A stretch of DNA of 37,059 nt from Pseudomonadota bacterium (GCA_023424095.1 JAFAEG010000019.1:1-37059), one strand, 5' to 3'; shown: positions 15,995-25,514, numbered from the stretch's first letter. Numbers and translations: made by a program. The notes: generated by a model not told the origin, from the letters alone.

Positions 15995-18637
15995 TCACCG
16001 CGGCCCGGGCAAGGGTTGCTGTGCCGGGGGCGGCGTCGGCACCGGCGTCGGCTGCGGGCCGAAACCGGGCGGCAGAACGGGCTGACGGCCATTGGCATCG
16101 GCGGGCAGATCTTCCGGCGCGCGCTGACGCGGCTGGCGTGGCGCCGCGGCCTGAACCTCGTCGCTGGCGATCGAACGGCGCGGCTCGCTTTCCGGCTTGA
16201 ACGCTTCCCAGATTACTGCGGCGCGGGGATCGTCGGTCGGCCAACTGCCCTGCACGCGCTGGCCGGTGCGGCGGTCGATGCGGACCATGCGGATGCCCGC
16301 CGGCGCGCGGAACGGCACCACGGGCATGCCCTCGAACGCGCTCGCGGCGAATTGGCGGAAGATCGGCGCGGCTAGCGTGCCGCCTTGCGCGTAGCCGCCC
16401 ATCGGCCGGGGATTGTCGAAGCCCAGATAGACGCCGGCGACGACCTGCTGCGAACCGCCGATGAACCAGACGTTGGTCGGGCCGGTGGTGGTGCCGGTCT
16501 TGCCGAACAGCGGGCGGTTGAGGCTCCGCAGAATCGTCGCGGTGCCGCGCTCGACCACGCCTTCCAGCATGTGGACGACCTGATAGGCGGTGTGCGGATC
16601 GACGACCTGGCGCCCACGCAGCGGCGGCCGCGGCATCGCCCGACCGTCCCATTCGGCCATGTTGCAGCTCTGCATGCGCTGGCAGCGATCGTCGGCCCGC
16701 ATGATCACCTTGCCGTCGCGATCCTGGACATAATCGATGATCGTCGGGCCGATCGAGCGGCCGTGATTGGCGAAGGTCGCGAAGGCGTGGGTCATCGCCA
16801 TCACCGTCGTGTCGCCGGCGCCCAGGGAGATCGAAAGGTAAGGCGCGCTGGTATAGTCGCCGACGCCCATGTTGCGGGCCAGCCGGGCGACCTTGTCCAT
16901 GCCCACTTCGTTGGCGGCGCGCACGGTCATCAAATTGCGCGACTGCTCGAGGCCCCAGCGCATCGTCTGCGCGCCGGCATAGCCGCCCGAGAAGTTGCGG
17001 AAGCATTTGTTGCCGCCGCCGCTATTCGTGCAGAAGGGCGCGTCCTGGATGATCGTCGCGGGCGTCATCCCGCCATCCTGCATCGCTGCGGCATAGACGA
17101 TCGGCTTGAAGGTCGATCCCGGCTGGCGCTGCGCCTGGGTGGCGCGGTTGAAATTGGAGCCGCGCGCGTCCCAGCCGCCTTGCATCGCCAGAATGCGTCC
17201 CGACCCGACCTGCTCCACGACGATTCCGCCCGACACTTCGGGGATGGAGCGCAATTGATAGGTGTCGCCGCTCTCGCCCTGCCGCTCGACCGCGATTATC
17301 GCGCCCGGCTGGAGCGCCGCGAAGGCGCTCTGCCCGGTGCCGCGGCGGGGCATGGAGGCGAGGCTGGCCGGGAGCGTACCGCGGCTGCCGTCGGTGAAGC
17401 CCAGCTCGATCTCGGCGCCCGATTTGGCCAGCACCACGGCCGAACGCCAATCGGCGAAGCCGGGGCCGAATTGCGCATTGGCGAGCGCCGTGCGCCAATT
17501 GTCGCCAAGCTCGATCCGCATGTCCGGGTCGCGCCAGCCGCGCCCGGCCTCGTAACGCATCATGCCGTTGCGCAGCGAATCCGCCGCCGCTTCCTGCATC
17601 CGCGCGTCATAGGAGGTGCGCACCCACAGACCGCCGGCATAGACGCTGTTGGCATTGTCGCCCTCGGCATCCTCGCCGAAGCGCTGGATCAACTCGCGGC
17701 GGACCTCTTCCATATAATAGCCGCCGACATTGGCGACGCCGGGGCCCGCGCTGCGCACGGTGCCGAGCGGCTGGGCCTGCGCCTGCGCACGCTGCGCGGC
17801 GGTGATCTTGCCGTTCGCCTCCATCTGCCCGAGCACCCAGTCGCGCCGCTCCTTGGCGCGCTCGCCATTGCGATTGGGGTCATAGGCGCTCGGCGCCCGC
17901 GGCAGGATCGCCAGGAAAGCGAATTCGTGCAGCTGCAGGTCAGCGACATCCTTGTCGAAATAGGCGCGCGACGCCGCCTGCACGCCATAAGCGTTCCGGC
18001 CGAGGAAGATCTGGTTGAGGTAGAGCTGGAGGATCTGCTGCTTGGTCAGCACGCTCTCGATGCGGCCGGCGAGGAAGGCTTCCTTGATCTTGCGGGTGAC
18101 CGAATATTCATCGCCGAGCAGCAGATTCTTGGCGACCTGCTGGGTGATCGTGGAGCCGCCGCGGGCGCGCTCGCCGCTACCGGCCTTGGAGACATAGTCG
18201 AAGATCGCGCCCAGCGTGCCGGTCCAGTCGATCCCGCCATGCTCGAAGAAGGTCTTGTCCTCGGCTGAAGTGAAGGCGTCGACCAATTGCTGCGGAAATT
18301 CGTCGAAGGACAGTTCCACCCGCCGCTCGCGGGCGAAGGTCTGCACCGTCGTCCCGTCGGCGTCGCGGACATAGGTCGGCAGCGGCGGCCGGTAGGTCAG
18401 CAGGCTCTCCGCCGACGGCAGGTCCCGCGCGAACATGAACCAGAGCATGCCGTAGAAAATGAAGGGCAGGGTCGAGAGCGCGGCCAGCCACTTCACCCAG
18501 CGTCTGTCCCACAGGCCGCTGACCCGGCGCGTGACCGGCTCGGCCCATTCGCCGAGCGCATGCGCGCCGTCCGCCACGCGAGCGAAGCCGCCGCGGCGAA
18601 GGGTCAGGCGTTCGGAAGGGTCGGGATCGTCGGCCAT
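15995..18637 (-). CDS. mrcA: Penicillin-binding protein 1A (bifunctional transglycosylase/transpeptidase)
   Basis: This 880-residue class A PBP builds and cross-links peptidoglycan. After a cytoplasmic N-terminus there is a membrane anchor at ~48-70. The GT51 domain follows, with catalytic E126 in AEDKTFFEHGG and the GGSTITQQVAKN motif at 160-171. A PBP1A-type OB insertion lies at ~330-460. The transpeptidase has all three motifs: S508-TFK (active serine), S566-R-N and K713-T-G. The C-terminus is a Pro/Gln-rich tail (~820-880). The gene is 63 bp downstream of the amidase on the same strand, so cell-wall hydrolysis and synthesis are probably co-expressed. Confidence 0.95.
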   Translation of the reverse strand: MADDPDPSERLTLRRGGFARVADGAHALGEWAEPVTRRVSGLWDRRWVKWLAALSTLPFIFYGMLWFMFARDLPSAESLLTYRPPLPTYVRDADGTTVQTFARERRVELSFDEFPQQLVDAFTSAEDKTFFEHGGIDWTGTLGAIFDYVSKAGSGERARGGSTITQQVAKNLLLGDEYSVTRKIKEAFLAGRIESVLTKQQILQLYLNQIFLGRNAYGVQAASRAYFDKDVADLQLHEFAFLAILPRAPSAYDPNRNGERAKERRDWVLGQMEANGKITAAQRAQAQAQPLGTVRSAGPGVANVGGYYMEEVRRELIQRFGEDAEGDNANSVYAGGLWVRTSYDARMQEAAADSLRNGMMRYEAGRGWRDPDMRIELGDNWRTALANAQFGPGFADWRSAVVLAKSGAEIELGFTDGSRGTLPASLASMPRRGTGQSAFAALQPGAIIAVERQGESGDTYQLRSIPEVSGGIVVEQVGSGRILAMQGGWDARGSNFNRATQAQRQPGSTFKPIVYAAAMQDGGMTPATIIQDAPFCTNSGGGNKCFRNFSGGYAGAQTMRWGLEQSRNLMTVRAANEVGMDKVARLARNMGVGDYTSAPYLSISLGAGDTTVMAMTHAFATFANHGRSIGPTIIDYVQDRDGKVIMRADDRCQRMQSCNMAEWDGRAMPRPPLRGRQVVDPHTAYQVVHMLEGVVERGTATILRSLNRPLFGKTGTTTGPTNVWFIGGSQQVVAGVYLGFDNPRPMGGYAQGGTLAAPIFRQFAASAFEGMPVVPFRAPAGIRMVRIDRRTGQRVQGSWPTDDPRAAVIWEAFKPESEPRRSIASDEVQAAAPRQPRQRAPEDLPADANGRQPVLPPGFGPQPTPVPTPPPAQQPLPGPR

Positions 18638-18700
18638 GCGAGCGGGCGGTTTAGGCGAAGCGCCGCGCCGTGGCTAGCGGGCTGGCGACGAGTCGTTGGC

Positions 18701-19576
18701 TCACGGCGCAGCCTGGCGCCTGTCCAGAAACCGCCTCGAGAAATGCGCCTCGATCGCGCGGCGCATGCCGGTGGCGATGGCGCGTTGCCCTTCCGCGCTG
18801 CTGAGGAAGCGGGCATCCTCCTCGGTGCTGACATAGCCGGCCTCGAACAGGATGGAGGGCACGTCAGCGGCCTTCAGCACGATGAAGGCGGCGAAGCGAT
18901 GCCAGTCGCGCTGGAAGGTGATGAGCGACGAGGCCTCGCGGTGGAGGATGCGGGCAAAATCGGCGGAGACCGCCATGCTCTCGCGCTGGGCGAGGTCGAT
19001 CAGGATCAGATTGACGTTGGCGTCGTCGGACATGGCGACGCCACCGACCGCGTCCACCGCATTTTCGCGCTGCGCCAGCGCCGCCGCCTCAGCGTCGGAG
19101 GCGACTTCGGACAATGTGTAGATGGTCGCGCCGCGGGCGGTGTTGTTCGATTCCGCCGCGTCGGCGTGCAGCGAGACAAACAGGTCAGCGCCCATCCGTC
19201 GGGCGATGGCATAACGCTGCTCGAGCGGGATGAAGCTGTCGTCGTCGCGGGTGAGGGCGACGCGCACCCGGCCGGACGCGGCCAGCTCGTCGCGCATCGC
19301 CCGGGCGATGGCGAGGGTGACGTCCTTTTCCTGCAGCCCCGCGATCGCGCCCGGCGCGCCGGGATCGCGGCCGCCATGGCCGGCGTCGATCACCACCAAC
19401 GGCGGATTGTCCCCGCGCGCCGGCGTGATCGCGGGCAAGGGAGGGCCTTCGGCCGCGCCGTCGATCGGAATGACGACCGCGCCGGTTTCATCGGCGGCGG
19501 GCGCGTCGGACGGTGGGCCGAAGCCGCATAGCCACAGGATCAGGCCGAGCAGATAGCTCATCTGTTCATTCCGCAA
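18701..19576 (-). CDS. N-acetylmuramoyl-L-alanine amidase (Amidase_3)
   Basis: This 291-residue zinc amidase cleaves the amide bond between MurNAc and the stem peptide, as in AmiA/B/C. Metal and catalytic residues are present: H67 (DAGHGG), E83 (GLQEKD), H137 (SLHADA) and E245 (FEAGYVS). The N-terminus is a short hydrophobic export signal (MSYLLGLILWLCGFG). A start at the second ATG (19561), which has GCGGAA ~8 nt upstream, is as likely as the one given. There is no AMIN targeting domain, only an acidic linker at ~25-57. The insertion between H137 and E245 resembles the autoinhibitory helix region of AmiB/C. It heads the amidase–mrcA–prfB block and diverges from rne. Confidence 0.92.
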   Translation of the reverse strand: MRNEQMSYLLGLILWLCGFGPPSDAPAADETGAVVIPIDGAAEGPPLPAITPARGDNPPLVVIDAGHGGRDPGAPGAIAGLQEKDVTLAIARAMRDELAASGRVRVALTRDDDSFIPLEQRYAIARRMGADLFVSLHADAAESNNTARGATIYTLSEVASDAEAAALAQRENAVDAVGGVAMSDDANVNLILIDLAQRESMAVSADFARILHREASSLITFQRDWHRFAAFIVLKAADVPSILFEAGYVSTEEDARFLSSAEGQRAIATGMRRAIEAHFSRRFLDRRQAAP

Positions 19577-19970
19577 GACCCGCGCATTTCCGCCGCTTAT
19601 TCCGTCCTACGGTTCCTTGCAGGCCATTGCCCGCACCCCACATGAATGCTAGCAAGTCTAATCCGGCGTGTGTCCCAGGCAAAGCCCTGATCCCGACCTC
19701 CGCCTGGACTGGTTTCGTTAGGTTTACGCTGCATGAGGCAATTTCCCCTTGAGCTGATGCACCTCCGCACCGCGGAAGTGATCGGCCCCGGGGCGCGTCC
19801 GGCATACATCGCCGGCAGCCAGAGCGCAGCGACTGCTTCGATTTTCCATCACATCAGAACTTCGTCCGCAACGCTTCGGCGCGCGCGGGCGGCAACATCA
19901 GAGCGCGCGCAAGCGATCGGCCTCGTCCTTCAGGGCAAGGCCGGCACGCCGCGCGCGTGGAGACATATCA
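19577..19970 (+). other. Long intergenic region and probable 5' leader of rne
   Basis: This 394-bp stretch between divergent amidase and rne holds no convincing gene; short open frames crossing it have no ribosome-binding site or recognisable product. The last ~100 bases contain several GCGCGC blocks (around 19880-19915 and 19948-19956) able to pair with one another. The RBS TGGAGA at 19958-19963 fits the ATG at 19971. RNase E is autoregulated through its 5'UTR in E. coli, so a structured leader is plausible here, but no known motif was recognised. No promoter could be assigned with confidence on either strand. Confidence 0.45.
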
Positions 19971-22574
19971 ATGACAATGCGCATGCTGGTCGACGCGCGC
20001 CACCCGGAGGAAACCCGGGTCGCGGTGGTCAAAGGTAACCGGATCGAAGAATTCGACTTCGAATCCGCCGAACACAAGCAGCTCAAGGGTAATATCTATC
20101 TCGCCAAGGTGACGCGCGTGGAGCCCTCGCTCCAGGCGGCGTTCGTCGATTATGGCGGGAACCGCCACGGCTTCCTCGCCTTCAGCGAAATCCACCCGGA
20201 TTATTACCAGATCCCGCGCGAGGACCGCGAGGCCCTGCTCCGCGAAGAGATGGAGCATGCCGAGGAGGAGGCGCGGCTGCGCTCGGCCGAGCTGGACGAC
20301 CATGACGACGATCATGGCGATGACGATTTCGCCCAGGACGACGATCACCGCGACGGCGACGAGCAGGACGCAGCGCCGGAAGGCGAAGAGTCGCTCGACG
20401 AAAATGGCGAACCGGTTGCGCCGAAGGAGGCCGAGAACGCTTCCGACGAAGGCGCGGTCGAGAGCCTGCGCCGCAAGCGCCAGAATCTGCGCCACCGCTA
20501 CAAGATCCAGGACGTCATCAAGCGCCGCCAGGTGCTACTGGTCCAGGTCGTTAAGGAAGAGCGCGGCAATAAGGGCGCGGCGCTGACCACCTATCTGTCG
20601 CTGGCCGGCCGCTATTGCGTGCTCATGCCCAACACGTCGCATGGCGGCGGGATCAGCCGGAAGATTTCGAACGGCTCCGATCGCAAGCGGCTGAAGCAGA
20701 TCATGGCCGATCTGAACCTGCCGACGACGATGGGCCTGATCGTGCGCACCGCCGGCCTCCAGCGCACCAAGACCGAGATCAAGCGCGACTTCGATTATCT
20801 CGCCCGCCTGTGGGACGAGATTCGCGAGAACACTTTGAAGTCGGCGGCGCCGGCTCTGGTCTATCAGGACAGCGACCTGATCAAGCGCGCGATCCGCGAC
20901 GTTTACAGCCGCGACATCGACGAAATCCATGTCGAGGGCGAGGAAGGCTATCGCCACGCCCGCGCTTTCATGAAGTTGCTGATGCCGAGCCATGTGCGGC
21001 GCGTGAAAGAATATAACGACCCGGTGCCGCTGTTTCAGCGTCACGGCGTCGAGGATCAGCTCTCCGGCATGTATCAGCCGCTCGTGCAGCTGAAGTCCGG
21101 CGGCTATCTGGTGATCAACCCGACCGAGGCTTTGGTCTCGATCGACATCAACTCCGGCCGCTCGACCCGCGAGCACAATATCGAGCAGACGGCGTTCGCC
21201 ACGAACATCGAGGCGGCCAACGAGATCGCCCGCCAGCTGCGCCTGCGCGACATGGCCGGCCTCGTCGTCATCGACTTCATCGACATGGAACAGTCCGGCC
21301 ACATCCGGAAGGTCGAGCGGGCGATGAAGGAGGCGTTGAAGAACGACCGTGCCCGCATCCAGGTCGGCCGCATCTCCAGCTTCGGCCTGATGGAAATGAG
21401 CCGCCAGCGCCTGCGCACCGGCGTGCTCGAAGCGTCCACCAAGCCCTGCCCGCATTGCGAGGGCTCCGGCCTGATGCGCACCGCGTCGTCGGCTGGCCTC
21501 AGCGCCCTGCGCATGCTCGAGGACGAGGCCGCCCGCGGCCGCGGTTCGATCATCCGCCTGCGCGCCGGCCGCGAGGCGGCAATCTATCTGCTCAACCGTA
21601 AGCGCGCCGAGATTGGCGAGGTCGAGGCCCGCTACGGCGTCTCGATCGAGGTCGTGATCGACGAGAGCTTCGAAGGCGCCCGCATGAGCGTCGAATCCAT
21701 GGGCCCGCCGCCAGCCTTCCGCCCGGCGCCCGTCGTCTCACGGCCGGTCGAGGAAGAGGATGATCTCGACGAGGCGTTCGAGGACGAAGAGGACGAGGTC
21801 GAACCGGCCGAGGAAGGCGACGAAGCCGATGAGCCCCGCCGCGATCAGCGCCGTGGCCAGCGTGAAGGCCGCGAGGAGCGCGGAGACCGGGACGAGCAGG
21901 GCGAAGGCGGGGGCCGCAAGCGCCGCCGTCGTCGTGGCCGTCGCGGCGGTCGCCGTCCGCTCGAGGAAGGTCAGGAGCAGCGCGAGGACGAGGCTGTCGA
22001 TGCCGCGGCCGAGGGCGACGACCAGCCGGTGGCCGAGGCTGAGGCTGAGGCCGAAGCCGTGACGGAAGCGCCCGCTGAAGCCGCGCCTGCCGCCGAGGAC
22101 GATGAAAAGCCGCGCCGCGGCCGCCGTCGCCCCCGCGCCCGCAAGGCGGACGAGGCCGAGGCTCCTGCGGCGGAAGCGCCTCAGCCTGCCCCGGCCGAAG
22201 CGCCTGCTGCTGTCGAGCCCGAGCCCGAGCCGGAGCCCGCTCCGGCGGTCGAGGTAGAGGCGGAAGAAAAGCCCAAGCCGAAGGCCCGCCGCAGCCGCGC
22301 CAAGAAGCCGTCGGCTGCCGAGGAGGCCGTTGAGGAAGCAGCCGCTGAGCCTGCTCCCAAGGCGCCCGCGCGCAGGTCGTCCGCCAAGAAAGCGGTTCCG
22401 CTCGCAGCCAAGCTCGATGCCCAGGCGGGCGGCGGGACGGCCGATCCGGCTTCGCCCGAGGCGCCGGTGCTGGAGCGTCAGACGCTGGAAGGCGGCGACG
22501 AGCGCGAGACTGGCGACGACACCGATTCCTCGCCGGCTCGGCGCGGCTGGTGGCAGCGCACGTTCGGCGGATAA
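19971..22574 (+). CDS. rne: Ribonuclease E
   Basis: This 867-residue endoribonuclease E handles mRNA decay and RNA processing. The N-terminus carries the S1 domain (GNIYLAKVTRVEPSLQAAFV) split by a ~75-residue insertion at about 100-172, extremely rich in Asp, Glu and His. Catalytic aspartates are D392 (SIDINSGRST) and D435 (VVIDFIDME), 43 residues apart as in E. coli. The zinc-link CPHCEGSG is at 493-500. From ~570 on the protein is a low-complexity scaffold: acidic patch, Arg-rich RNA-binding patch (KRRRRRGRRGGRRP), then Ala/Pro/Glu repeats. It ends in ARRGWWQRTFGG, a tail typical of alphaproteobacterial RNase E. Within the MTMRM start, the first ATG is preferred because TGGAGA is well spaced from it. 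Confidence 0.96.
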   Translation: MTMRMLVDARHPEETRVAVVKGNRIEEFDFESAEHKQLKGNIYLAKVTRVEPSLQAAFVDYGGNRHGFLAFSEIHPDYYQIPREDREALLREEMEHAEEEARLRSAELDDHDDDHGDDDFAQDDDHRDGDEQDAAPEGEESLDENGEPVAPKEAENASDEGAVESLRRKRQNLRHRYKIQDVIKRRQVLLVQVVKEERGNKGAALTTYLSLAGRYCVLMPNTSHGGGISRKISNGSDRKRLKQIMADLNLPTTMGLIVRTAGLQRTKTEIKRDFDYLARLWDEIRENTLKSAAPALVYQDSDLIKRAIRDVYSRDIDEIHVEGEEGYRHARAFMKLLMPSHVRRVKEYNDPVPLFQRHGVEDQLSGMYQPLVQLKSGGYLVINPTEALVSIDINSGRSTREHNIEQTAFATNIEAANEIARQLRLRDMAGLVVIDFIDMEQSGHIRKVERAMKEALKNDRARIQVGRISSFGLMEMSRQRLRTGVLEASTKPCPHCEGSGLMRTASSAGLSALRMLEDEAARGRGSIIRLRAGREAAIYLLNRKRAEIGEVEARYGVSIEVVIDESFEGARMSVESMGPPPAFRPAPVVSRPVEEEDDLDEAFEDEEDEVEPAEEGDEADEPRRDQRRGQREGREERGDRDEQGEGGGRKRRRRRGRRGGRRPLEEGQEQREDEAVDAAAEGDDQPVAEAEAEAEAVTEAPAEAAPAAEDDEKPRRGRRRPRARKADEAEAPAAEAPQPAPAEAPAAVEPEPEPEPAPAVEVEAEEKPKPKARRSRAKKPSAAEEAVEEAAAEPAPKAPARRSSAKKAVPLAAKLDAQAGGGTADPASPEAPVLERQTLEGGDERETGDDTDSSPARRGWWQRTFGG

Positions 22575-22633
22575 GCGTCGGCCCGGACGGGGGTTTCATC
22601 CGCCGTTCAGATTGAGAGAGGGACAGCAGGCGT

Positions 22634-24076
22634 ATGGTTCAAACATCCGCACGCGGCACCCTAAGCGTGCTGTTCGTCCGTCTCCTGATGATCGTGGCGG
22701 TGGGCTTTGTCGCCCTGATCGCGCGTCCGGCGGCGGCTCAATCGATCCTGCGCGATGCGGAGACGGAGGCGTTGCTGCGCGACGCCTCCGCCCCGCTGAT
22801 CGAGGCGTCCGGCCTGCGCCCGGCCGACGTGCGGATGGTCCTGATCCACGATGATTCGATCAACGCCTTCGTCGCGGGCGGACAGATCGTCTATATTCAC
22901 TCCGGCCTGATCACCCAGTCCGACAATCTGAACGAGTTGCAGGGCGTCATCGCGCACGAGCTCGGGCACGTCGTCGGCGGCCACATCATCCGCAGCGGCG
23001 AAGGCATCCAGCAGGCGACCAGCATCTCGATCCTCTCGCTGCTGCTCGGCGCGGCGGCGATGCTCGCCGGGGCAGGGCCGGCGGGCGCGGCGATCATGGG
23101 CCTTGGCCAGCAGGTCGCGATGAGCCAGTTCCTGGCCTTCACCCGCATCCAGGAAAGCAGCGCCGACCAAGCGGGGGCGAGCTATCTTGCCCGCGCGGGG
23201 ATCAGCGGCCGGGGCAGCCTCGCCTTCTTCGGCCGGCTGCAGAATCTCGAATTCCGCTACAATATCCCGCAGGAAAACAGCTATCAGCGCACCCATCCGC
23301 TGAACAGCGAGCGCATGGCCGCGCTGGAGGGTGCCTATCGCGCCGATCCGGCCTGGGACACGCCGACTCCGCCCGAGCTCGAGGCGCGCTTCCAGCGCGT
23401 CCGCGCCAAGCTGGCCGGCTATACCGACGAGCCGGAGCGCGTGTTCCAGCGCTATCCGGAGAGCGATCAGTCCGTGCCGGGGCGCTATGCGCGCGCTTAT
23501 GCCTGGCATCGTGCCGCCCATCCCGAACGTGCCCTGGCCGCCGCGGAATCTTTGCTAACCGAAGCGCCGCACGACGCTTATTTTCTTGAGCTGAAAGGCC
23601 AGATCCTGCTGGAATCCGGCCGGCCGGACGAAGCGCTGGCGGCCTTGCGCGAAGCGGTCGCACTGTCGCGCAATGAGCCGCTGATTGCGTCGATCTTCGG
23701 CCATGCTTTGATCTCGACCGAGGATCCCGCGCATTTCGTCGAGGCCGAGCGGGTGCTGCGCACCGTGGTGCAGCGCGATCACGAAAATCCGTTCGCCTGG
23801 TACCAGTTGGGCGTCGTTTACGACCGCAAGGGCGACATCGGCCGGGCGAGCCTGGCCACGGCCGAACGCTACAGCCTGATGGGCCAGCCGCAGCTGGCGA
23901 TGGTCAGCGCGCAGAACGCCATGGCCGGAATTCCGACCAACACGCCCGACTGGATCCGCGCGCAGGACATTTTGATGGTTTCGCGCAACGAAATCGAGCG
24001 CCGGGGACGCCGCAACCGCCGCGCCACGGACACGCCGTCAGCAACGGTCGCGCCGCGTCCTATTTTCCAATATTGA
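22634..24076 (+). CDS. Periplasmic M48 metalloprotease with TPR-like repeats (BepA-like)
   Basis: This 480-residue protein has a signal peptide with the cleavage region ARPAAAQS near residue 36. The zinc site is H108-E-L-G-H112 with third ligand E174 (QESSADQAG), the M48 pattern. A hydrophobic Gly/Ala-rich stretch at 131-160 lies between them, as in BepA. The C-terminal half (~300-440) is made of TPR-like helical repeats (ALAAAESLLTEAPHD, ALAALREAVALSRNEP, NPFAWYQLGVVYDRKGD). BepA-type proteins degrade or chaperone outer-membrane assembly intermediates such as LptD. The start is supported by GAGAGAGGGA upstream. It lies 59 bp after rne and 7 bp before the thiol oxidoreductase, suggesting a shared transcript and an envelope quality-control role. 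Confidence 0.9.
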   Translation: MVQTSARGTLSVLFVRLLMIVAVGFVALIARPAAAQSILRDAETEALLRDASAPLIEASGLRPADVRMVLIHDDSINAFVAGGQIVYIHSGLITQSDNLNELQGVIAHELGHVVGGHIIRSGEGIQQATSISILSLLLGAAAMLAGAGPAGAAIMGLGQQVAMSQFLAFTRIQESSADQAGASYLARAGISGRGSLAFFGRLQNLEFRYNIPQENSYQRTHPLNSERMAALEGAYRADPAWDTPTPPELEARFQRVRAKLAGYTDEPERVFQRYPESDQSVPGRYARAYAWHRAAHPERALAAAESLLTEAPHDAYFLELKGQILLESGRPDEALAALREAVALSRNEPLIASIFGHALISTEDPAHFVEAERVLRTVVQRDHENPFAWYQLGVVYDRKGDIGRASLATAERYSLMGQPQLAMVSAQNAMAGIPTNTPDWIRAQDILMVSRNEIERRGRRNRRATDTPSATVAPRPIFQY

Positions 24077-24083
24077 GAGCAAG

Positions 24084-24815
24084 ATGAGCGACAAGGGGGA
24101 GCGCCGCGCCAGCGGCTGGATTGGTTTGGCCATCGCCGGCGTGGCCGGGATCGCGATCGGCGCGCTGGTGATGCTGCTGCTCGGCGGCGGGATCGGCGAC
24201 GATCGGATCAAGCGCGTGGTGCGCGAGGCGCTGATGGAGCAGCCCGAAATCCTGCCCGAAGCGATGGCCGAGCTGAACCGCAAGGAGGCCGCTGCCGCGA
24301 TCGGCCCGCGTCGCGCCGAGTTCGAAACGCCCTATCAGGGTGCCTGGGCCGGCGCCGAGGATGGCGACGTCGTTTTGGTCGAATTCTTCGATTATGCCTG
24401 CGGCTATTGCCGCCAGAGCAATGCGGCGATCGACCGCCTGCTGGCCGAGGATCCGCGCCTGAAAGTGGTCTGGCGCGAATTGCCGGTGCTCGGCCCGGCC
24501 AGCCAGGAGGCAGCCCTCGCCAGCCTCGCCGCTGCCGACCAGCGCCGCTTCCGCCCCTTCTACCAGGCCGTCTTCGCAGCCGGCCGCCCGACCCCGGACA
24601 CGATCCGCGCCGCGATGGCGCAGGCGGGCGTGCAACCGGCCGCGCCGAGCCAGGCCCACCAGACCGAAATCCAGCGCAACGTCGAGCTGGCGCAGCTCGT
24701 CCGCGCCAGCGGCACGCCGACCTTCGTCGTCGGCGACAAGATCTTCCACGGCGCCGTGCCCTATGAGCAGCTCAAGGAAGCGATCGACACCGCGCGGGCG
24801 CGGCGGGGAAGCTGA
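24084..24815 (+). CDS. DsbA-family thiol:disulfide oxidoreductase, membrane-anchored
   Basis: This 243-residue protein has an N-terminal membrane anchor (~12-36) followed by a helical stretch (VVREALMEQPEILPEAMAEL) of the kind that precedes the thioredoxin fold in ScsC/Com1-like proteins. The active site is C106-G-Y-C109 in FFDYACGYCRQSN, and the cis-proline loop is SGTPTFVVG. It should act in the periplasm as an oxidase or isomerase of disulfides. A CGYC dipeptide with this N-terminal helix is seen in isomerase-like DsbA relatives, but the direction is not predictable. It follows the M48 protease by 7 bp and is almost certainly translated from the same mRNA. Confidence 0.9.
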   Translation: MSDKGERRASGWIGLAIAGVAGIAIGALVMLLLGGGIGDDRIKRVVREALMEQPEILPEAMAELNRKEAAAAIGPRRAEFETPYQGAWAGAEDGDVVLVEFFDYACGYCRQSNAAIDRLLAEDPRLKVVWRELPVLGPASQEAALASLAAADQRRFRPFYQAVFAAGRPTPDTIRAAMAQAGVQPAAPSQAHQTEIQRNVELAQLVRASGTPTFVVGDKIFHGAVPYEQLKEAIDTARARRGS

Positions 24816-24834
24816 TTCGACCTGTGGATTGGCG

Positions 24835-24850
24835 CGTCGTCGGCACGACG
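24835..24850. terminator. Hairpin between convergent dsbA-like and rlmE genes
   Basis: CGTCGT-CGGC-ACGACG is a perfect 6-bp stem with a four-base loop in the 54-bp gap between two convergent genes. On the plus strand it is followed by GCTTTG, a weak T-run. Position and symmetry suit a bidirectional terminator. Confidence 0.4.
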
Positions 24851-24869
24851 GCTTTGAGCGGGCGCAGCG

Positions 24870-25508
24870 CTAGGCCTTGAACCCCTGTGCCACGACATAC
24901 CATTCGCTGCTGTCCTTGCGGCTCGCGGGGGGCTTGGCGTGCTTGACGGTGGTGAAGCGGCGCTTGAGTTCGGCGACCAGGTTGTTGTCTGCGCCGCCAG
25001 CCAGCACCTTGGCCACGTAAGCGCCGCCGGGGCGGAGCACTTCGCCGGCGAATTCCAGGCCAGCTTCGACCAGGGCCATGGTGCGCAGATGGTCGGTCTG
25101 CGGGTGGCCAACGGTGTTCGCGGCCATGTCGCTGAGCACGATGTCGGCCTGGCCGCCGAGCGCTTCCTTCAGCAGGCCCGGCGCGCTGTCGTCCATGAAA
25201 TCGAGGTGCAGGATGGTGGCGCCGTCGATTGGATCGGTGGGCAGGAAGTCGATCCCGACCACCTCCGCCTTGGGCGCGCGCTTGCGCACCACCTGGGTCC
25301 AGCCGCCGGGCGCGATGCCGAGATCGACGACCCGCTTCACCCCACCGAGCAGTTTGAAACGCTCGTCCAGCTCGATCAATTTGTAGGCGGCGCGCGAGCG
25401 ATAGCCCTCGGCCTTCGCCTTCTTCACATAAGGATCGGACAGCTGCCGCTCGATCCATTTGGTGGAGCTGACCTTGCGGCCTTTGGCGGTGCGGATGCGT
25501 TCAGCCAT
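24870..25508 (-). CDS. rlmE: 23S rRNA (uridine-2552-2'-O)-methyltransferase RlmE (FtsJ/RrmJ)
   Basis: This 212-residue protein has the full K-D-K-E catalytic tetrad: K43 (YRSRAAYKL), D127 (LSDMAAN), K167 (YVAKVLAGG) and E202 (SSEWYVVA). The SAM motif VVDLGIAPGGWTQV is at 60-74. RlmE methylates U2552 in the A-loop of 23S rRNA at a late step of 50S assembly. The C-terminal end is complete. It follows the Ppx/GppA gene with a 6-bp gap, so the two are co-transcribed. Confidence 0.95.
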   Translation of the reverse strand: MAERIRTAKGRKVSSTKWIERQLSDPYVKKAKAEGYRSRAAYKLIELDERFKLLGGVKRVVDLGIAPGGWTQVVRKRAPKAEVVGIDFLPTDPIDGATILHLDFMDDSAPGLLKEALGGQADIVLSDMAANTVGHPQTDHLRTMALVEAGLEFAGEVLRPGGAYVAKVLAGGADNNLVAELKRRFTTVKHAKPPASRKDSSEWYVVAQGFKA

Positions 25509-25514
25509 GGCGGG

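Noticed and set aside
16385..18268. A 627-codon plus-strand frame across mrcA.
   Set aside because: mrcA has all transglycosylase and transpeptidase motifs. The opposite frame is a codon-bias shadow.
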